A DNA stretch of 8,905 nucleotides from CAYYAQ01 sp964469555. Its GTDB lineage: Bacteria > Planctomycetota > UBA1135 > UBA2386. Location of the stretch: positions 1 through 8,905 of the forward strand of contig CAYYAQ010000199.1 of assembly GCA_964469555.1 (NCBI GenBank). Direction: 5' to 3'. Below, piece by piece: positions 6,091 through 8,905 of this stretch. Made by a program: the position numbers and the translations under genes. Each line of letters opens with the position of its first letter. The first letter of the stretch is position 1. The notes beneath the pieces were generated by a model. It was not told the DNA's origin. It worked only from the letters and a program-made list of their open reading frames with translations, and did not search any database.

Positions 6091-6167
6091 GGCGAGATAG
6101 CTCAGTCGGTTAGAGCGATGGCTTCATAAGCCATAGGTCCCCGGTTCAAGTCCGGGTCTCGCTACCA
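6091..6167 (+). tRNA. tRNA with anticodon CAT, probably elongator tRNA-Met
   Basis: A 77-base cloverleaf with all stems intact. The acceptor stem GGCGAGA pairs with TCTCGCT (first pair G-T), followed by discriminator A and an encoded CCA (6165-6167). The D arm has GCTC/GAGC. The anticodon stem is ATGGC/GCCAT with loop TTCATAA, and the anticodon CAT is at 6125-6127. The T arm CCCGG-TTCAAGT-CCGGG is perfect. It lacks the C1-A72 mismatch and the three G-C pairs in the anticodon stem that mark bacterial initiator tRNA, so it is an elongator. A CAT anticodon can also belong to tRNA-Ile2, whose C34 becomes lysidine. The G1-T72 end and body look more like Met, but sequence alone is not conclusive. 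It stands alone, with no other tRNA in the window. Confidence 0.93.
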
Positions 6168-6216
6168 CTTACAGCCAGCGCCGGGTGCTCACGCCAGAGC
6201 GAAGCCCGCGGTCGCC

Positions 6217-6427
6217 GTGGACACCACCGCGAAACGCCCATTTCCGTTGGCCGGTGCGCCACCCAGCGTGGCTCATGCGCCCCACCCCTTCGACATCATC
6301 TTGATGGACATGCAGATGCCCGAACTGGATGGGTACGGCGCCACGAGAGAGCTGGGAGAACGTGGTTGGCGCGGGCCGTTCGTCGCCATCACCGCCCATC
6401 CCTGAGCGGCGAGGAACGGCCCTCCCG
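6217..6427 (+). pseudogene. Decayed receiver-domain (REC) fragment, frameshifted
   Basis: From about 6286 the + strand encodes HPFDIILMDMQMPELDGYGA and continues through TREL to FVAITAHP. This is the unmistakable middle of a response-regulator receiver domain of the kind found in hybrid histidine kinases. It contains the phospho-acceptor Asp in LMDMQMPELDGY (codon 6307-6309) and the conserved Thr in ITAH. The frame then stops at TGA 6403-6405, but shifting by one base at 6400 restores LSGEER (6402-6419), which matches the usual ITAHALSGEER run. A single deleted G would explain it. The N-terminal acidic pocket and the C-terminal Lys strand are missing. Upstream the frame stays open back towards the tRNA 3' end without receiver similarity, and downstream the folE stop codon begins at 6428. 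The piece is too short to be a working domain and is best read as a gene remnant left by rearrangement. GTG at 6217 is only a nominal start. Confidence 0.8.
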
Positions 6428-7003
6428 CTACTTGCCCACCAGGGACAGGAATTCGGCTCGGGTCCGCTCATCCTTGCGGAACAACCCGGTCAGGCAGGAG
6501 GTCACCGTGGAGGAGTTCTGCTTCTGGACCCCCCGCATCATCATGCAGAGGTGGGCGGCCTGGATCACCACCCCCACACCCCGGGGTTTCAGCACCTCGT
6601 CCAAGGCCTTCGCGATCTGCTGCGTGAGCCGCTCCTGTACCTGGAGCCTTCGGGCGTAGACGTCGACGAGTCGGGCGATCTTGGACAGGCCGACGATCTT
6701 GTCGCCCGGGATGTAGGCGACGTGAGCCTTCCCGTAGAACGGCGCGAGGTGATGTTCGCACAGCGAGTAGATCTCGATGTCCTTCACGACCACCATCTCA
6801 TCCGTCTCGGACCCGTAGAGGGCGTTGCCGATCACGGCATAGGGGTCCTCGGCGTAACCCTGGCAGTAGAATCGCATCGCCTTCTCCACCCGAGTCGGCG
6901 TGGCCGCGAGTCCTTCCCGGGTTGGCTCGGGATCGAGCTCGCTGAGCATCTGGGAGACTGCCGCCTGAAAAGCGGTGGGTTGTTCGGGTTCGGCCATGAG
7001 CAT
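6428..7003 (-). CDS. folE: GTP cyclohydrolase I
   Basis: A 191-residue cytoplasmic enzyme converting GTP to 7,8-dihydroneopterin triphosphate and formate, the first step of tetrahydrofolate synthesis and of preQ0/queuosine or biopterin routes where present. The zinc site is complete: CEHH (Cys82, His85) and HLCMMMRGV (Cys153). Other family hallmarks are DPEPTREGLAATPTRVEKAM near the N-terminus, PGDKIVGLSKIARLVDVYARRLQVQERL and the closing EFLSLVGK. The protein is shorter than E. coli FolE (222 aa) but typical of the shorter bacterial type. Start options are ATG at 7003 or ATG two codons later at 6997; neither has a clear Shine-Dalgarno sequence, and I kept the longer form. It ends with TAG at 6428-6430, just beyond a receiver-domain remnant on the opposite strand. 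It is divergent from the exported amidohydrolase, 87 bp away, and no other folate gene is in view. Confidence 0.96.
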   Translation of the reverse strand: MLMAEPEQPTAFQAAVSQMLSELDPEPTREGLAATPTRVEKAMRFYCQGYAEDPYAVIGNALYGSETDEMVVVKDIEIYSLCEHHLAPFYGKAHVAYIPGDKIVGLSKIARLVDVYARRLQVQERLTQQIAKALDEVLKPRGVGVVIQAAHLCMMMRGVQKQNSSTVTSCLTGLFRKDERTRAEFLSLVGK

Positions 7004-7019
7004 GGAGAGGTTTGGGTAA

Positions 7020-7030
7020 GCTCCGGGAGC
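7020..7030. promoter_or_regulatory. Short palindrome in the folE/amidohydrolase divergent gap
   Basis: GCTCC-G-GGAGC is a perfect 5+1+5 palindrome 16 bases upstream of the folE ATG, within the 87-bp gap where both divergent promoters should lie. It resembles GCTCCGGAGC at 5501-5510. An operator is possible, but the match is short and GC-rich, so chance is a serious alternative. Confidence 0.2.
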
Positions 7031-7090
7031 CTAGGCGGACAGCCCGGACTTTCCAGCACGCGCCTGACATTCCCCGCGCGTAGTGACCCC

Positions 7091-8323
7091 ATGCGAACCG
7101 TCCTCTACATCCGAAGTGTCGTCGCCGTGTTCCTGGTGTCCGGGACGCTGGTCGGACAGGGCCCAGCCAAAGTGGCTGGGTCCCGACCGCCCATCCTCAT
7201 ACGCGCGGCCAAGATCCTGACGATGGAAGGCCCACCCCTGCTCGACGCCGCCGTCCTCGTGCGCGACGGCAAGATCGTGGCCGTGGGCAAGGACCTGAAG
7301 GCACCGAAGGGCTGCCGCATCCTCGATTACCCGGAGCAGTTCGTCGTGCCCGGTTTCGTCGAACTGCACTGCCACGTCGGCATGTCCCGCGGGGACATCA
7401 ACGACAGCGTAATCCCCCACAACATGGACCTGCGCACCCTCGACATCGCGAAGATGGGCACGTCCGAACTCGAGGCCGCACTCGGCGCGGGGATCACGAC
7501 CGTGCTGATGATCCCGGGATCAGGCTCGACGATCGGCGGTCTCGGCGTCCTCGCGAAGACCGCGGGCGCGAGTTTCTCGGAACGCCTGATCCGCTACCCG
7601 GGCGCGATGAAGATCGCGCTGCACGCCCGCGGCGGCAACCCCGCGCGGCGCGCCGGTGATCTCGGCTCCGGTCGACTCGGCCTGCACCGCATGCTGAAGG
7701 TCGTTCTCCGCGAGGCGAAGGACTACCACCTGGCCTGGGATCGGTTCGAGAAGAAGAGAGGTGACAAGCCCGAGTTCAACGCGCGGCTGGACCCCTTGAG
7801 GGGACTGTTCAGGAAGGAGTTCCCGGTGCTGCTGCACGCCTACGGCAGCAACGACACGATGACCGCGATTCGCATCCTGCGCTGGGGCCTGGACGTGCCC
7901 ATCGTGATCTCGCACGGCGTGTACGACTCGTTCTGGATCAAGAAGGAACTCGCAGCCGAACAGGTGCCGATGAATATCGGGCCGCGACAGTTCGAGTTCG
8001 AAGACGGGCGATTCATCGGCAACGCCGCGGAGCTCTACGGCGCGGGGGTCCCGATCTCGATCTGCACGGACTCTCCGGTCGTGGCCCAGGATCAGCTGCC
8101 CCTGCAGGCCGCGATGGCCGTGCGCCTCGGTCTGCCGCTCGAAGCCGCGCTCCGTGGTCTGACCATCGAACCGGCGAAGGCGATCGGCCTCGGCGACCGG
8201 CTCGGCAGCATCAAGGTCGGCAAGGACGCGGACCTGTCGGTGTTTCCCGGCGACCCGATCGACCCCCGCAACGCACCGTCACTCGTGATGGTCAACGGGA
8301 AGATCGAGCTTTCGCGGAAGTGA
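7091..8323 (+). CDS. Exported metal-dependent amidohydrolase (imidazolonepropionase-like)
   Basis: A 410-residue member of the amidohydrolase superfamily, hydrolysing C-N or related bonds at a metal centre. The N-terminus MRTVLYIRSVVAVFLVSGTL looks like a Sec signal peptide, with cleavage probably in the region 22-30, so it likely works in the periplasm or cell envelope. After a small beta domain, VPGFVELHCHVG carries the HxH metal pair (His93, His95). Further candidate ligands are Lys174 in PGAMK, His249 in LLHAYGS, His275 in VISHGVYD and Asp327 in CTDSPV. The C-terminal GSIKVGKDADLSVFPGDP closes the beta sandwich as in imidazolonepropionase- and dihydroorotase-like enzymes. Substrate unknown; peptidase-like and lactonase-like activities exist in this family. 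ATG at 7091 is chosen because it opens the signal peptide; the open frame upstream overlaps folE and lacks family similarity. There is no Shine-Dalgarno sequence. The last 32 bases overlap the convergent permease gene. Confidence 0.9.
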   Translation: MRTVLYIRSVVAVFLVSGTLVGQGPAKVAGSRPPILIRAAKILTMEGPPLLDAAVLVRDGKIVAVGKDLKAPKGCRILDYPEQFVVPGFVELHCHVGMSRGDINDSVIPHNMDLRTLDIAKMGTSELEAALGAGITTVLMIPGSGSTIGGLGVLAKTAGASFSERLIRYPGAMKIALHARGGNPARRAGDLGSGRLGLHRMLKVVLREAKDYHLAWDRFEKKRGDKPEFNARLDPLRGLFRKEFPVLLHAYGSNDTMTAIRILRWGLDVPIVISHGVYDSFWIKKELAAEQVPMNIGPRQFEFEDGRFIGNAAELYGAGVPISICTDSPVVAQDQLPLQAAMAVRLGLPLEAALRGLTIEPAKAIGLGDRLGSIKVGKDADLSVFPGDPIDPRNAPSLVMVNGKIELSRK

Positions 8324-8905
8324 AGAACCGGTAGGCGAACACCCCCAGGACGAGCGTCGACAACCCGGCGATCGTGGGCCAGCGCGTCGTCGCGATCGCG
8401 CCGATCGCCACCGCCAGTCCGCAGAGCGCAAAGATCACGCCCGCGACGCAGTACGCGCGATCCCCCCGATCCCAGGACGGTCGCCGGGCGAGAAGGGCGA
8501 CGAGGGCCACGCCGCAAGCGCCGTAGAAGAGCCAATCGAGGAAGACCACGCCGTCCAACAGGAACCCCAACGGATCGATCTGGTCCGCGGGGGCTGTGGA
8601 CTCGTTCAGGTTCCACGCCACCACCTGCGTGATCCAGAGCAGAGCCGACGCCCAGACACCGTGCAGCGCGATCGCGAAGAACGGTGTCCCAAACCGCGTG
8701 TTGAGTTCACCGAATCTCGCGAAGAACAGGCGCCGCTTCGCCATCGCATGGAGCACGTAGGGTGGCGCCATGCAGATCGTGTTCATGACGCCGAGCGCGG
8801 AGATGACGATCAGCGCCCCGAAACACCGCGCGACCATGTCCCCGGACCCTCCCGCGCCGAACGCCGCGCTCACCGCGTCGACCGCGATGGTCTTCGACGC
8901 CGATG
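8292..8905 (-). CDS. APC-superfamily amino acid permease, C-terminal part, 5' truncated by window
   Basis: The frame is open to the window end, so the N-terminal half lies beyond it; about 203 residues are visible. The stretch from SKTIAVDAVSAAFG, through the TM segment ALIVISALGVMNTICMAPPY, to AKRRLFFARFGELNTRFGTP follows the layout of APC transporters. In these a helix is followed by a conserved loop of the type AR-LFF-RFG----RFGTP. Four more hydrophobic segments follow, roughly AIALHGVWASALLWIT, VFLDWLFYGACGVALVALLA, AGVIFALCGLAVAIGAIA and STLVLGVFAYRFF. The likely role is proton-coupled uptake or exchange of amino acids or related amines across the inner membrane; substrate unknown. It stops at TGA 8292-8294, inside the 3' end of the amidohydrolase gene on the other strand, so the two genes overlap tail to tail by 32 bp. 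A GTG at 8873 is internal, not the real start. Confidence 0.87.
   Translation of the reverse strand, partial: SASKTIAVDAVSAAFGAGGSGDMVARCFGALIVISALGVMNTICMAPPYVLHAMAKRRLFFARFGELNTRFGTPFFAIALHGVWASALLWITQVVAWNLNESTAPADQIDPLGFLLDGVVFLDWLFYGACGVALVALLARRPSWDRGDRAYCVAGVIFALCGLAVAIGAIATTRWPTIAGLSTLVLGVFAYRFFTSAKARSSR

Noticed and set aside
6091..6167. Initiator tRNA-fMet as the identity of the CAT tRNA
   Set aside because: The first pair is G-T rather than the C-A mismatch, and the anticodon stem lacks the three consecutive G-C pairs of initiators.
6329..7090. Upstream in-frame extension of the amidohydrolase
   Set aside because: It would overlap all of folE on the opposite strand, has no amidohydrolase similarity, and a signal peptide begins naturally at ATG 7091.
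1..8905. CRISPR array, insertion sequence or transposase
   Set aside because: No regularly spaced direct repeats and no transposase-like protein or terminal inverted repeats were seen.

Overview
The window is GC-rich, chromosome-like bacterial DNA from a Gram-negative-type organism, shown by tandem RND inner-membrane efflux pumps, an exported amidohydrolase and GC-ending codons. Several genes lack an obvious Shine-Dalgarno sequence. I lean towards Planctomycetota or a similar deep branch, but only from the general look of the proteins. No rRNA or marker protein fixes the taxon.

Layout. (1) 1-3920, + strand: two adjacent RND transporter genes five bases apart. The first is cut by the window edge, and the second is complete with a GTG start. 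(2) 3985-4986, - strand: an agmatinase-family ureohydrolase, convergent with the pumps across a 64-bp gap holding an inverted repeat. (3) 5081-5350, + strand: a small CPFC glutaredoxin, divergent from the ureohydrolase and possibly leaderless. (4) 5351-6090: about 740 bases with no credible protein gene but with strong potential RNA structure. Its core is a 14-bp perfect inverted repeat nested in a 9-bp outer stem, followed by a second hairpin and an intrinsic-terminator-like hairpin with seven T. I could not match it to any RNA family I know; it is the best candidate for something undescribed. (5) 6091-6167: a tRNA with a CAT anticodon and encoded CCA. (6) 6168-6427: a decayed fragment of a response-regulator receiver domain, with a likely one-base deletion, squeezed between the tRNA and folE. 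(7) 6428-7003, - strand: folE, GTP cyclohydrolase I. (8) 7091-8323, + strand: an exported metal-dependent amidohydrolase, divergent from folE. (9) 8292-8905, - strand: the C-terminal part of an APC-type permease, overlapping the amidohydrolase tail to tail by 32 bp.

The protein genes do not form one pathway. The RND pair is the only clear operon; agmatinase (polyamine synthesis), glutaredoxin (thiol redox) and folE (pterin/folate) are separate housekeeping units. The block 5351-6427 (structured non-coding DNA, a tRNA and a broken receiver domain) looks like a small accessory or remodelled segment beside a tRNA gene.
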